Part shown: piece after piece, positions 1 to 10,608 of the stretch
Layout: each line of letters starts with the position of its first letter
How positions within the stretch are numbered: the stretch's first letter is position 1
Source of the DNA: Tetragonia tetragonoides
Taxonomy: Eukaryota > Streptophyta > Magnoliopsida > Caryophyllales > Aizoaceae
Assembly (NCBI GenBank): GCA_038025085.1
Contig: CM076144.1
Span: forward strand, 13,609,501 to 13,673,500
Reading direction: 5' to 3'
Length of the DNA: 64,000 bases
Notes under the pieces: model-generated
What the model saw: the letters and a program-made list of their open reading frames with translations, nothing else
The model's database searches: none
What the model was told of the DNA's origin: nothing
Position numbers and translations under genes: made by a program

Positions 1-320
1 CATTCCATCGAATGTATAACCCAGCACAATAGATCATGGACAGATAGAGTAAGTTCCAATTTGCAGAGTAAAATGCAAAGCGATCAATCAGGGAAAAAGA
101 TCAAACATTTGATAAATAAATATAGATAATAAAAAAAACCCAATAAACAAAAAAAATGAAATCAGAGAGAGATTAGATAATTACCTGAAGAGGGGACGAA
201 AAAATGTGAAGTGGGTGGGAGAAATTAGATGAATTAGAGAGCTGTAGAGATATAATTCGATGGCAACTGTGCGAGCAAAGAGAGATCTGTGGGTGTTTGC
301 GTTTGGGGAGGTCAGAAAAG
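1..320 (-). promoter_or_regulatory. Probable 5' untranslated exon and promoter of a leftward gene whose coding part is off-window
   Basis: No long frame is visible. On the minus strand a good splice donor (CAG|GTAATT) lies near 184, and a TATA-like GTATAAAAC lies near 352-360. That fits a non-coding first exon of roughly 185-320 with its intron running off the left edge. The call rests on signals only, so the gene is unknown. Confidence 0.3.
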
Positions 321-876
321 TAAAGAAACTGTCTGAAAGAAAGACCCTGTGTTTTATACTTACTTCGTATACTTGATCAGTGTGAGAGACAGCACGTGAG
401 AAATGCGTGCATCAACCTCATACAGAATTTATTTATTTTTTTGTTTATCGAAAATACTTGAAAATTTTCTATTGATACGTAACCCAACCAATAGAATTTC
501 GTAGAAATAAATTTTGATGCAAATTTGTAAAGTCAGAGAAAGTGGTGTCATTTTCTTATTTTGTGAATCTTTCTCCTCTCAATTGACCGGACACATACTT
601 TATAATGCCCCAATATTGTAATTACAGTTTACAAGAGTTCTAGATAGATAGAATACCGAAAGAGGATTAGCCAAATTGCCTTGACAATTGTCATACAAGA
701 TCACAGAAGAACTTGCAAGAACTCTTGGATACGGATCTGTAAGTCTGTAACCCAACAATAATTTAGCCCATGTCACTAGCCTTGTTTCACCAAAACAACA
801 CCGCATGCAAACCTGAGTTATGTCTGGGTGCTTGCAATTGGACCGAGGTGGGTACACCACAAGGGCGCGTACGTAT
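321..876. other. Intergenic DNA left of Copia-1
   Basis: AT-rich sequence. A 101-codon minus-strand frame at 600-905 runs into the LTR and matches no family I know, so I do not call it a gene. Confidence 0.4.
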
Positions 877-1049
877 TGATAGATAATGTAATTAGAATAA
901 TTCATTTGTAATTATTTAGGCTTGTATACTTAGGCTTAGGCCCATTTATTTGTATTAGGGTAAGGGGTCCTATATTGGTGTACAGTATATATTCTTAATG
1001 ATACAGAGGTAATCCTCACGGGGAATTAACTGATTCTCATATTATCACA
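877..1049 (+). repeat. 5' LTR of Copia-1
   Basis: Direct repeat of 8620-8792, TG...CA ended, followed at once by the tRNA-Met-type primer-binding site. Confidence 0.93.
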
Positions 1050-1378
1050 TGGTATCAAAGCCTATGTGCTCTAAACCCTAGCCCTCCTCAAACAGTTGTG
1101 CACTGCCGTGAAGCTTGTCGTCGCCGTCTTGCCGCCAACCGCGCCACCGCCCGCCGTCGCTGCTTATTGATCTTGGTTGCTGGGCCCGCTGGTTCCCCTC
1201 GTCTTTCGCTGCCTTCCCTCGGCCTAGCCGAGCCTCCCTCTCTCCTCTCACGGTAATCTACTCCCCCCCTCTCTCCTCTCATGGTCGGTGATACTCCTCC
1301 CCCACCGCCACCTCCACCACCACCCCGTCATGCTAATCCAATCCCCCCATTATGCCATTAATAATATCAAAATCTACA

Positions 1379-2565
1379 TACCCATCACCCTTGACTTGAA
1401 TGAAATGAATTATGATGGATGGAGGGAATTGTTTGAGACCCATTTTTGAGTTTTGGTGTTCTTGGGTATATTGATGGAACCTCTGTTGCCTCGGAAAAAA
1501 AATGATTTAGATCGGAAACGCATGGATAGTATTGTTAAGTTGTGGATCTATGGTACTATCACTAATCACTAGACCTTTGCTTCAAATGATTTTAAAACCT
1601 AAAGTTACTGCTAGAATTTTGTGGGTCACCATTGAGGAATTGTTTAGTGATAATAAGGAGGCTCGTGCACTTCAATTTGAAAATGAATTGCGTAATATTA
1701 GTATGGGTGATTTATCTGTTCATAATTATTGTCATCGTATTAAAACCCTTGCTGATTTACTTGCTAATATTGAGAACCCTGTGCCCGAACGCCAACTTGT
1801 TATGTACACCATTAATGGCCTCTCCACTAAATTTGAGAACATCCGCAACATTATTCAACACCACAAACCGTTCCCCACTCTCCTCCAAGCCCGATCCATG
1901 CTCCTCCTTGAGGAACAACGCTTGGACAAGCAAACCACCGTCCTACCCATTCACCATGACCACCCCTCCGCCCCCATGATTCTTTACTCTCACCTGGCCC
2001 ACAACACCCTCCTACCGCCTTCTACGCCACTCCCCCACCACCATCCTCCTACCCCATGGCTCCCCCACCCTACCTCCTGCCCTACCCAACTCCCCCCCCC
2101 CCCCCACCGCCCCCTCCAGTGCCCTCCTCCCACCTGCTGTGAACCCCCACCCCAACCTCGACCAGCCGCCTGCACAGTCCTCCAACCAGCAGCGCCACGG
2201 TAGCAACAACCGCGGCAAGGGCGGGAACAAGCCCGCTGCCACGACGCCTGCTGCTTCGACTCCAGCAGTGTGGCCCATGGCCTACTGGGGTCCTCAGTTC
2301 GCTTCGCCGGGAGGGTGGCCGCCCGTGCCACCGACCCTCCCCGCGCCTCATTCTGCCGTCACGCCTCATGCCAGCGGGCGGGGCATCCTTGGCTCTGCTC
2401 CTGGTCACCCACCTGCCTCGGCCAATGTCGCGCAGGTGGGCTCTTACAGCCCTGCCCCTGAAGTGCTCGGGTCTGCCAGCCCGGTTCCTCCGCTGTGGGC
2501 CTGGTTCATGGTTGCCCCGCCAGCCAGTGCATCCGCCCCTGCAGAGCACACCACCTCCTTGCCAT
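1379..2565 (+). pseudogene. Copia-1 gag remnant
   Basis: The 1532-2203 frame carries a typical copia gag (UBN2-like) segment with motifs such as NGLSTKFENI and LEEQRL. The upstream part (about 1390-1530) continues in another frame with a stop near 1447. The following 2080-2560 stretch is C-rich and proline-coding, with a run of C at about 2093-2107, and has no recognisable zinc knuckle. Structural protein of the retrotransposon; no longer a single reading frame. Confidence 0.8.
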
Positions 2566-2599
2566 AGGTTTTTAACACTTTGACTTTGCAGGATCCCGG

Positions 2600-4304
2600 C
2601 GATGCCGGATGATACATGGACACCGGTGCTACCGCCCACTTAACGTCCTAGTCAGGTAACTTGAGTAATGTTTTTAATTCGAGCTTTACTAATTCGGTTA
2701 CTTTTGGTGATGGTTCTGTGAGTCCTGTGACATGCATGGGCAATTCTCATATTCCTTCCCACTCCCGACCTCTCCACCTCAAAAATATTTGTGTCGCCCC
2801 TCACATTACTAAAAACCTTGTGTCAGTCCGTCATTTTTCTGTTGATAATCTTGTCTCTGTCGAGTTTGACCCGTATGGTTTTTTTGTGAAGGACTATCTG
2901 ACGAAGAACCATCTCCTTCGGTGTGATAGCACGGGCGACCTCTATCCAGCCACTTCCACCTCCACATCCACATCACCTTCCGCTCTCCTCACCAGTAGCA
3001 CTTCCACTTGGCATCAACGCCTGGGGCACCCAGGCGCATCTATCTTAAAGTCTTTAGTTTCTAATGGATTTATTGAGTGTAATAAGGACAACGTGTCTTC
3101 TCTTTGTCATGCTTGTCAGTTAGGCAAGCATGTTAGGCTTCCTTTCTATAAGTCTGTGTCTGTGGTCAACTCTCCTTTTGATATTGTGCACTCTGATGTT
3201 AGAACTTCCCCACTTCCCAGTATTAGCGGTATCCGCTATTATGTTATTTTCTTAGACCACTACTCTCAATTTCTATGGGTTTATCCTTTACGCCATAAGA
3301 GCGATGCTTTTTCTAAATTTCTCCATTTTCATGGTTATGTGCGTACCCAATTTGCGTGTGCAATTAAAGCATTTCAATGTGACCACGGGGGTGAATGTGA
3401 TAATACTCCTCTTCATAACTTGTTTGCCTCTCATGGGATGGTTCGTTTTTCTTATCCTCGTACCTCACAACAAAATGGGAAATCCGAACGAATGATTAGA
3501 ACCATTAACAACATTGTTCGCACTCTCCTCTTCCAAGCTCACATTCCCTCCACTTACTGGGTCAAAGCCCTCCATATGGCCGCCCATCTTCTTAACCTTC
3601 TCCCCTCTACTGCTATCTCCAATCAAGCACCTTTCACCCGACTCTTCCACAAAACCTCCTCCTACTCCCACCTTAGAGTCTTTGGGTGCTTATGCTACCC
3701 AAATCTCTCCTCTTCCGCCCCTCACAAATTAGCCCGCCGCTCCACTCCTTGTGTGTTTCTCGGGTACCCGACTAATCATCGGTGCTATCGGTGTCTTGAC
3801 CTCGCTAGTCGGAAAATCATCATTTCCCGTCATGTGGTCTTTGATGAGTCGTCCTTCCCCTTCTCCCCCTTCTCTCCTTCTCCCTCCACTTTCTATGATT
3901 TTCTCCACGACACCGACACTACCTCCCCTCTCTCTTACTACCTCCTTGACGCGCCCTGGGCTTCCCACCACGGCACTCCGACACCTAGGCCGTCGCCCCC
4001 TCTCTCTCCCGTGTCGTCTCCCCCTCCTACCCCCCACCACCACATCCCCACCTCTTGTCACCTCTCCCTCTACGGCCTCCCCTCCCTCACCCGTCACCCC
4101 GTTCCCCCTCCTCCTCCCTCCCCACCTCTCCAACCCGCTAAGCACACCATGACAACCCGCGGGCAGCTTGGTGTCTTCAAGCCCTGCAAAATCTTCGATC
4201 TTAACATCATTACATCTCATTCCCCTCTTCCTCGCTCGCATGTCCAGGCTCTTAAGGACCCTGACTATGGCGGGCTGCTATGCAGTCCGAATATGAAGCT
4301 CTAA
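2600..4304 (+). pseudogene. Copia-1 protease remnant and integrase
   Basis: A protease active-site motif (DTGA) lies near 2617, separated from the main frame by a stop. The 2661-4304 frame (547 codons) holds the GAG-pre-integrase motif (WHQRLGHPG, about 3008), a CHACQLGKH zinc-binding part, and an integrase core with the expected acidic triad: HSD near 3190, CDHGGE near 3380, and QQNGKSE near 3470. A proline- and serine-rich tail follows. The frame ends just before the reverse transcriptase, which continues in another frame. Confidence 0.85.
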
Positions 4305-5027
4305 TTAAAAATGATACTTGGGAACTGGCACCGCGACCCCCAGGGGTCAATGTGGTTCATTCTATGTGGCTCTACAAGCACAAGTTGAACTCCGATGGTA
4401 CTCTTGAGCGCTACAAAGTGCGCATGGTTGCCAATGGGAAATCTCAGCGCCTGGGTATTGACTGTTATGAGACCTTCAGTCATGTGGTTAAACCTGCCAC
4501 CATCCGCACGGTCCTCAGCCTGGCACTCTCTTGGGCTTGGCCCATCCACCAGCTTCATGTTAAGAATGCCTTCCTCCATGACACTCTTAACGAGACAGTG
4601 TATATGCATCAACCACCTGGCTTTGTTGATCCTGTTTACCCTGATTATGTCTGCAGGCTCCGCAAATCTCTTTATGGCCTAAAGCAGGCCCCTAGAGCTT
4701 GGTATCAGCAGTTTGCTGACTTCATGACCCATGTTGGATTTTGTCACAACAAATCTGACACATCATTGTTCATATACAGACAGGGTTCCGACATGGCCTA
4801 TCTCCTCTTATATGTTGATGATATTATTCTCACTGCCTCCTTTTCGACTCTCCTACAGCCGCTCATCTCTTCTCTCAGCTACAAGCTTTCCATGACTAAC
4901 CTTGGCCCACTTCACTATTTCCTTGGCATCACGGCTACTCGCACTACTCAGGGTCTATTTCTCTCCCAAAAGAAGTATGCCCGTGAGATTCTTGATCGTG
5001 CTTCCATGTCTGACTGCAAACCATGCA
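4280..5027 (+). pseudogene. Copia-1 reverse transcriptase, 5' part
   Basis: The frame 4280-5032 carries the RVT_2 hallmarks: MWLYKHKLNSDG, KNAFLHD, YGLKQAPRAW and the catalytic YVDD near 4813-4824. It overlaps the integrase frame by 25 bp in a different phase. The reading frame stops where the solo LTR inserts (after 5027) and resumes at 7862. Confidence 0.88.
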
Positions 5028-7861
5028 TGTAACACCCCGAATTTTCGTCTAATTTAAGACCATTTAAAATCACGAGTTGCAGCGGAAAAACCCTAGAAAT
5101 TCGAAGCGCTTCCGCCATATTTAATGTTCAAATTAAATACAAGGCTAGAAAGAAACCAAATGTTTATATCCCAAACATACATACTAGATAACTAAATAAT
5201 AACTATCTTTTCCAACTAACTTAAAACAAATAATCCAAATGAAGTAAGAAATAGTAACTATTAATTCTCATGCAAGAGAATTAATCTCAATACAATAATA
5301 AAAATCTCAATAGTAAAGAAATTCCAATCTAAACAATAATAGTAAATTGTTCTTAGAAGATATACAATCTTCTTTCGTCGCCTCTCCTAGCTCACACCAC
5401 GAGTTACAAAATCCTGTCAATCTACTCCCCCATATAGACGAATTCCATATAGGTTCATCATAGGCCCACCATTGAAGAGAAATGGACAACAAGCACAAGT
5501 AAAAAGAAAAACAACCAATCAGCTACGCTGAGTAATTCATAACCACACAATCCATTTAAATCTCCAAGTTAAGCCAACATGATTAATCAAATAGAAATAA
5601 TAATCATGCTTTAAGAAAATAAAGACAACATGTTTTAAACTTAAAGACACGCATAAACACCAAATAATAAATCTCATTATTTATTATTATCCATTAGCCA
5701 AGTTCCTTAGAGAGAAGAGAATCGTAAGAATGTCGGAACCAACCGCAAAAGGCTCAATAGGATCTTAGTCCTGTGCACAGTGGCAAAAGAGGGATCAACC
5801 GTCCCGGAGTATAGGTGACTCCCGAAGTACTTCTAGATGTTCCTAAGTATGCATACCCTCTCTCAACCCTTAGGTTTACAAGAAGAACAGTTTCTCAATA
5901 AAACTTCACTTGCCCAATTGCTTACTATATGGATACAAGTGCTACATTGGGGCTACGACTCGCAGAAATAGACCTGCCCAATATATCTCAATGATAATTT
6001 TTATTCGCATCCTTTGGTGGATCCAGTACCCAAAGAAATCTTAACTCCCAATTAATCAATTCAAAGGTGATCACATAATCAAGTAAATCACATAATCTTG
6101 GCAATTCTCAAGTAACACAATATGGTTACAATTTCCTATGGCATTTTACATGAAGGGCATCTAGGCCTTAATTCAAAACCACCTAATTCAAAACCTTTAG
6201 ATAGGTTCCAATAGTCAAAGTTCATTTCAACTTATTGAAGTAACATGCTTCTAACATGAATCTACATGCTTACCAACATGATACAAAATTAGCAATACAA
6301 GCTATATCCCAATTGAACAAATAAACCAATGGGTCATGCATCTCCTCACATGAACATCATCAAGTAGACATTGCTACACAAAGTGAATTTCCAACATATT
6401 ACATGCATTCACTAACATAATTCTATACGAATTATCACAAGGAAATAAATATCAATCATCCATTTTCCAAAATACTCACAAGTCCAAATATGAATTATCA
6501 TTCTCAATCCAATACCAGATAACATGAATACAAATTCCACTAGACATGAATTATTACAAAGGATTTACATAATTCATCAATCAATACTAGACGATGAATT
6601 ACCTTTGGAAATAAGGCAAATCACAACAATTTAACGTAAGCTCCTTACGTTCACGTGCGGTCAACGGGTCCTAAGAAGTCCACAATACATAAATAGTCAA
6701 TACCTTGACTTCTAAACCACTTTATTAAACTTTAAAGATGATTTAGTACCCTTAATTAAATTAATTAAGTTGTTGGAATTTTGGTTACTCATGCATGCTC
6801 AAAGTTTCCAAAAAATCAATTTACATAAACTAAATTAGGAAACTTTCCAAAACCCTAAAAACAAGTCAAAACAAGTCAACCACCATCACCAACATCGACC
6901 ACCATCTCACCATCGCCGCTGACCACCGTCTAGCAGCGGCGGTGGCCGTGACAGTCACGGTTGGAGGCCCTGACAGCCGCCCAGTGGCTGCGCACGGTCC
7001 AGCCGTGCGCTGTACACGGCTGGCCGTATCCAGCCGAACCCTAATCTTTTTTTTTTTTGTTAATCAAATTTAACAAATCCAAATCTAAATTAAATTCGAA
7101 TAATTAATAAATTTCCAGATTTATTAAATCACAAGATCCAACCTTTTAAACTCAAACTTTGATTCAATTCAATAAAACAACAAACCCAACCCTAATCATG
7201 ATCCTATCATGCAAAAACAATAGAATCTAACAAACCCTCGGCAAAACATAAATTAGAGTTTACTCATACAAAACTAGGGTTCATAAAAACTCATACTTGA
7301 ATCAAATTTAAAGCTTTTAAGAATCAAAAACAAGTTTAGAACACTTACTTGGAAATAAGAAGGATTAAAATTGCACAAAGGATGAATTATGGAAAAAGTG
7401 TCAAACTCTCTTTTCTTCCTCCTTTGTTCGGCCGTGCGTGAGAGTGAGAGAGAGAGGAACGTTTTTTTTTCCTATTTGGTAAAGAGTCAGTTGATTTAGA
7501 AGTTGAGTGTATTTAGTAATACACTCCTTCCTTATCTCAACCTCTTCTTTCCTAAAACCTCTCCTAGAATCACTCCACTAACTAATAATTTAGGAAACAA
7601 TTTCTCACCCTATTTTCGGCTAGGAGGGCCAAAAATAAGGCCCTAAATTGCCTTATAGTTTTCGGCCATGTCCGAAAATTATGAAGCCCAAATACTTTTA
7701 TTTGTTTTGGTCCAATTATAATTTAATTAGGTTCAAAACCAAACCCAATATTAATTAGGCACTTTAAACATTTATGAGCCCAATTAATTATTTAAATCTG
7801 AAATTGCATTTTCTTTTTAAGTAATTATTATTCTAAAATGAATAATAACCAGGGTATTACA
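5028..7861 (-). mobile_element. Solo LTR (about 2.8 kb) inserted in Copia-1
   Basis: The element starts TGTAACACCCCG and ends GGGTATTACA, so it is TG...CA ended in either orientation. A perfect 5-bp duplication ATGCA flanks it (5023-5027 and 7862-7866), and the interrupted copia frame resumes on the far side. It holds no open frame above 100 codons, no internal pair of long direct repeats and no tRNA primer site, so I read it as one LTR left by LTR-LTR recombination. The minus orientation is preferred because the rc start (TGTAATACCCTG) and rc end (CGGGGTGTTACA) resemble the long LTRs of plant Ty3/gypsy chromoviruses. That family link is from memory and is less sure than the boundaries. Confidence 0.85.
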
Positions 7862-8619
7862 ATGCACTACCCCTGTGGACACAAAGTCCAAACTCGGCCC
7901 GACAGACGGCCCCCCGGCTGGCGGCTGCGGACCCTTCCCTGTACCGCAGCCTGGCCGGTGCTTTACAGTACCTCACCTTCACTCGACCCGATATCTCATA
8001 TGGTGTTCAGCACATTTGTCTCTTCATGCATGATCCACGGGAGCCTCACTTTCAGGCTCTCAAGCGCATTCTGTGCTACATCCAGGGTACTGCGGTCTAC
8101 GGCCTTCAACTGTCCTCCTCGCCAGCTACTGGTCTCACTGCATATTCTGATGTTGACTGGGCGGGATGCCCCGACTCTCGTCGGTCCACCTCCGGCTATT
8201 GTGTCTTTTTGGGGGATAACTTGGTCTCTTGGCCGTCTAAATGTCAGGGTACGGTCTCTCGTTCCAGCGCTGAGGCTGAGTATCGCGGTGTTGCCAAAGT
8301 CGTTGCTGAAACTTGTTGGCTCCGCAACCTCCTGGTTGAGCTTCATTGTCCGCTCACTCGAGCAATATTGGTATACTATGACAATGTAAGTGTTGTGTAT
8401 CTTTCCACTAACCCGGTGCAACATTAATGCACCAAGCATATCGAGATCGATATACATTTTGTTCGTGAGAAGGTCGGCCTTGGTCACATCCGCGTCCTTC
8501 ATGTTCCCTCAAGCTCTCAGTATGCCGATATCTTCACGAAGTGCCTCCCTTCGTCTCGTTTCAATGACTTTCGCTCCAACCTAAGCGTCCGTCATCCTCC
8601 CACTCCGACTGCGCGGGTG
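7862..8619 (+). pseudogene. Copia-1 reverse transcriptase end and RNase H remnant
   Basis: Resumes after the solo LTR with a one-base frame change. The 8026-8427 frame carries the copia RNase H landmarks DVDWAGCPDSRRSTSGY and SSAEAEYRG. An in-frame stop at 8425-8427 falls just before the conserved TKHIEI stretch. The 3' LTR begins 1 bp past this region. Confidence 0.85.
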
Positions 8620-8792
8620 TGATAGATAATGTAATTAGAATAATTCATTTGTAATTATTTAGGCTTGTATACTTAGCCTTAGGCCCATTTATTTGTATTA
8701 GGGTAATGGGCCCTATATTGGTGTACAATATATATTCTTAACGATACAGAGGCAATCCTCACGGGGAACTAATCGATTCTCATATTATCACA
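8620..8792 (+). repeat. 3' LTR of Copia-1
   Basis: Direct repeat of 877-1049 with several substitutions, which indicates an old insertion. Confidence 0.93.
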
Positions 8793-10053
8793 CATATATC
8801 GCACGCTTCGCCCCTTATGGTGTAGCCATCCCGGTACAACTGCAAGTAACCAATAATTTGTCCGGTATACATGTGTATTTTGAATCGTCGTCTGAACGAA
8901 GTTGTACTTTGTGATTGAGAATGAATTGCGACTTTTACTCAACTCATCAAGAATTGAGTTGATTTGAATTAAATGGATGCACCATTTATTGACAGAACTG
9001 GGTTTGATGAAGAAATCCCTGAGTTTAATTTAACTCATTTAGAGGTTACTCATCCAATTGTTATGAGGTTGAACATTAATGCCCAGTTGGAGGGTTTATC
9101 TACAACTTTTGTTATTACTAAGTATGACATATATGCTCAATCTATTTTGCCCCATTTCAATTGGAGGAATTCTAATAATCCGTCTTTCACCATTTGTTGA
9201 TCTGACATTTTATCTTCAAAGTCTAACCACACTACAATGATAGAACTAATTCAACCTACTTTCAGAAAGTGAGAGACGCTTCACAAAGCTCTTATTAATC
9301 TAACCCATTGAAACATAATATACCAAACCTCCATTGCAATTGAACACACACAAACATATGAGATTCATAATGCATCACAAAGAGTGCAAGTACAAGTACA
9401 ACTTGCAAGCACTCCCGTGTCAAAAAGTTTGCTCTTGGTATGGGTGGATTATTACTAAATTAATAAAAATAGTGGGGTAATGGCGCAATGATGTACTATA
9501 ATTTACTACTTATGGTCGGTGGTAATGGCTAAAATAGTTTGATGGCAAGGGACCTTGTTGGGCTCCTTCCCCTAACTCTAATGTAAGCATTTGCTTGGTT
9601 TGTTTTGGGAGAATTTGCATGCTTATTACCCTGAGGACGTAAGAAGAATGATGCACTTGTACACCAAGGTGTATCTCATTCATAGAAAAACTCAACCTTA
9701 AGAGAATCCACCCAATTATAAGAAAATTCAAAGTTAAGTGTGATTAATATTGACAAGTATCAATGGTTGAAGAAGTGAGAAGCTTTCAAAAGCATTCGAA
9801 CGAGGATAAAAGTAAAATTTATTTATAGGTCAATCATCAACGATGAAAAATGATCAAAATGTTACATGGTTGCTAATAAAAAATAAAGCTCAACTATTCA
9901 CTCAACCACAAAATCAACCATTTTCTTAGCAGTCAAAGAACTTAGCAGTCAAAGAACGATATCATCATATCTTTTTTTGAAAGATACCTTTATTTTTTTG
10001 TTTGAAAGATACCTTCATACTTTTTTTCAGTTAGTCTTCTGTGAGACTAACTC
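8793..10053. other. Intergenic DNA between Copia-1 and the BCD1 promoter
   Basis: AT-rich, with no supported gene. A 75-codon plus frame at 8973-9200 and a 73-codon minus frame at 9510-9731 have no motif I recognise. A short direct duplication (GAAAGATACCTT...) lies near 9980-10010. Confidence 0.4.
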
Positions 10054-10318
10054 AAAAAAAAATGGGGTCGCTATTTAGAAATATAGAAGCCACTTATGAT
10101 GAGCAGTGAGCCGGTGATTCTCATTTTATTGAAAAGTGACCACTGTCTCAACAAAAGTTACCATAAGACCGGCCTACAAAAAATTTTGTGATTTTTTTTT
10201 TATTTTGAAAGATAAAAAAAAAGCCAAAAACTTCTATAAGACGGTCTTTCTGTAACTTTTTGTGAGATTGGAATCACTTTTCAACCCTACCATTCTAAAT
10301 AGTGACCCCATTTTTTTT
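10054..10318. mobile_element. MITE-like inverted-repeat element upstream of BCD1
   Basis: Arms 10054-10080 and 10293-10318 are inverted copies (A-run, then TGGGGTC[G/A]CTATTTAGAA) with one mismatch in about 26. There is no coding capacity between them. The family is not identified and no clear target duplication is seen. It ends about 290 bp before the BCD1 start codon. Confidence 0.6.
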
Positions 10319-10608
10319 GTACGTTGGTATCATACAAGACTTACCAAAAAAAATTCTTTTTGATATTGAGGCGTCACTTTTTTTTTGGCGGCCTAAAGTG
10401 CCTAAACCAAGAGCCGGCCTGGTTTGAAATTGATCCGATCCGGTACAATCCCGGTTTTTAAATGTTTGGTTCGGCACAATAAATGGTCCAAGTATTATAA
10501 TATCCGGTCCGAGCATTCCACAAAACCCTACTAAAACGGTAAACCCACTAAACTGAGTACAAGCATCCTTCCAGGCTTCCACAGTTCTCTCTCTCTCCCT
10601 CTCCTTTG

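Larger units (their letters stand above)
877..8792 (+). mobile_element. Copia-1: old, broken Ty1/copia retrotransposon
   Basis: The two LTRs are both 173 bp (877-1049 and 8620-8792), start TG, end CA, and differ at several bases. The primer-binding site TGGTATCAAAGC follows the 5' LTR at 1050 and matches the initiator Met tRNA. The flanking 5-bp duplication is CGTAT (872-876) versus CATAT (8793-8797); the one mismatch is the change expected from CpG decay. Internal order is gag, protease, integrase, reverse transcriptase, RNase H on the plus strand, as in the copia superfamily. All parts carry frameshifts or stops, and a solo LTR (5028-7861) splits the reverse transcriptase. The element is inactive. 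Confidence 0.93.

Noticed and set aside
600..905. 101-codon minus-strand frame
   Set aside because: No domain recognised, crosses into the Copia-1 LTR, no start or splice context; treated as chance.
3729..4241. 170-codon minus-strand frame
   Set aside because: Antisense shadow of the Pro/Ser-rich integrase tail of Copia-1.
5028..7861. Intact retroelement or lncRNA gene within the insert
   Set aside because: No coding frame, no internal LTR pair and no primer-binding site; a solo LTR explains its ends and duplication.
8973..9200. 75-codon plus-strand frame
   Set aside because: No motif, no neighbouring exon or signal; not enough to call a gene.
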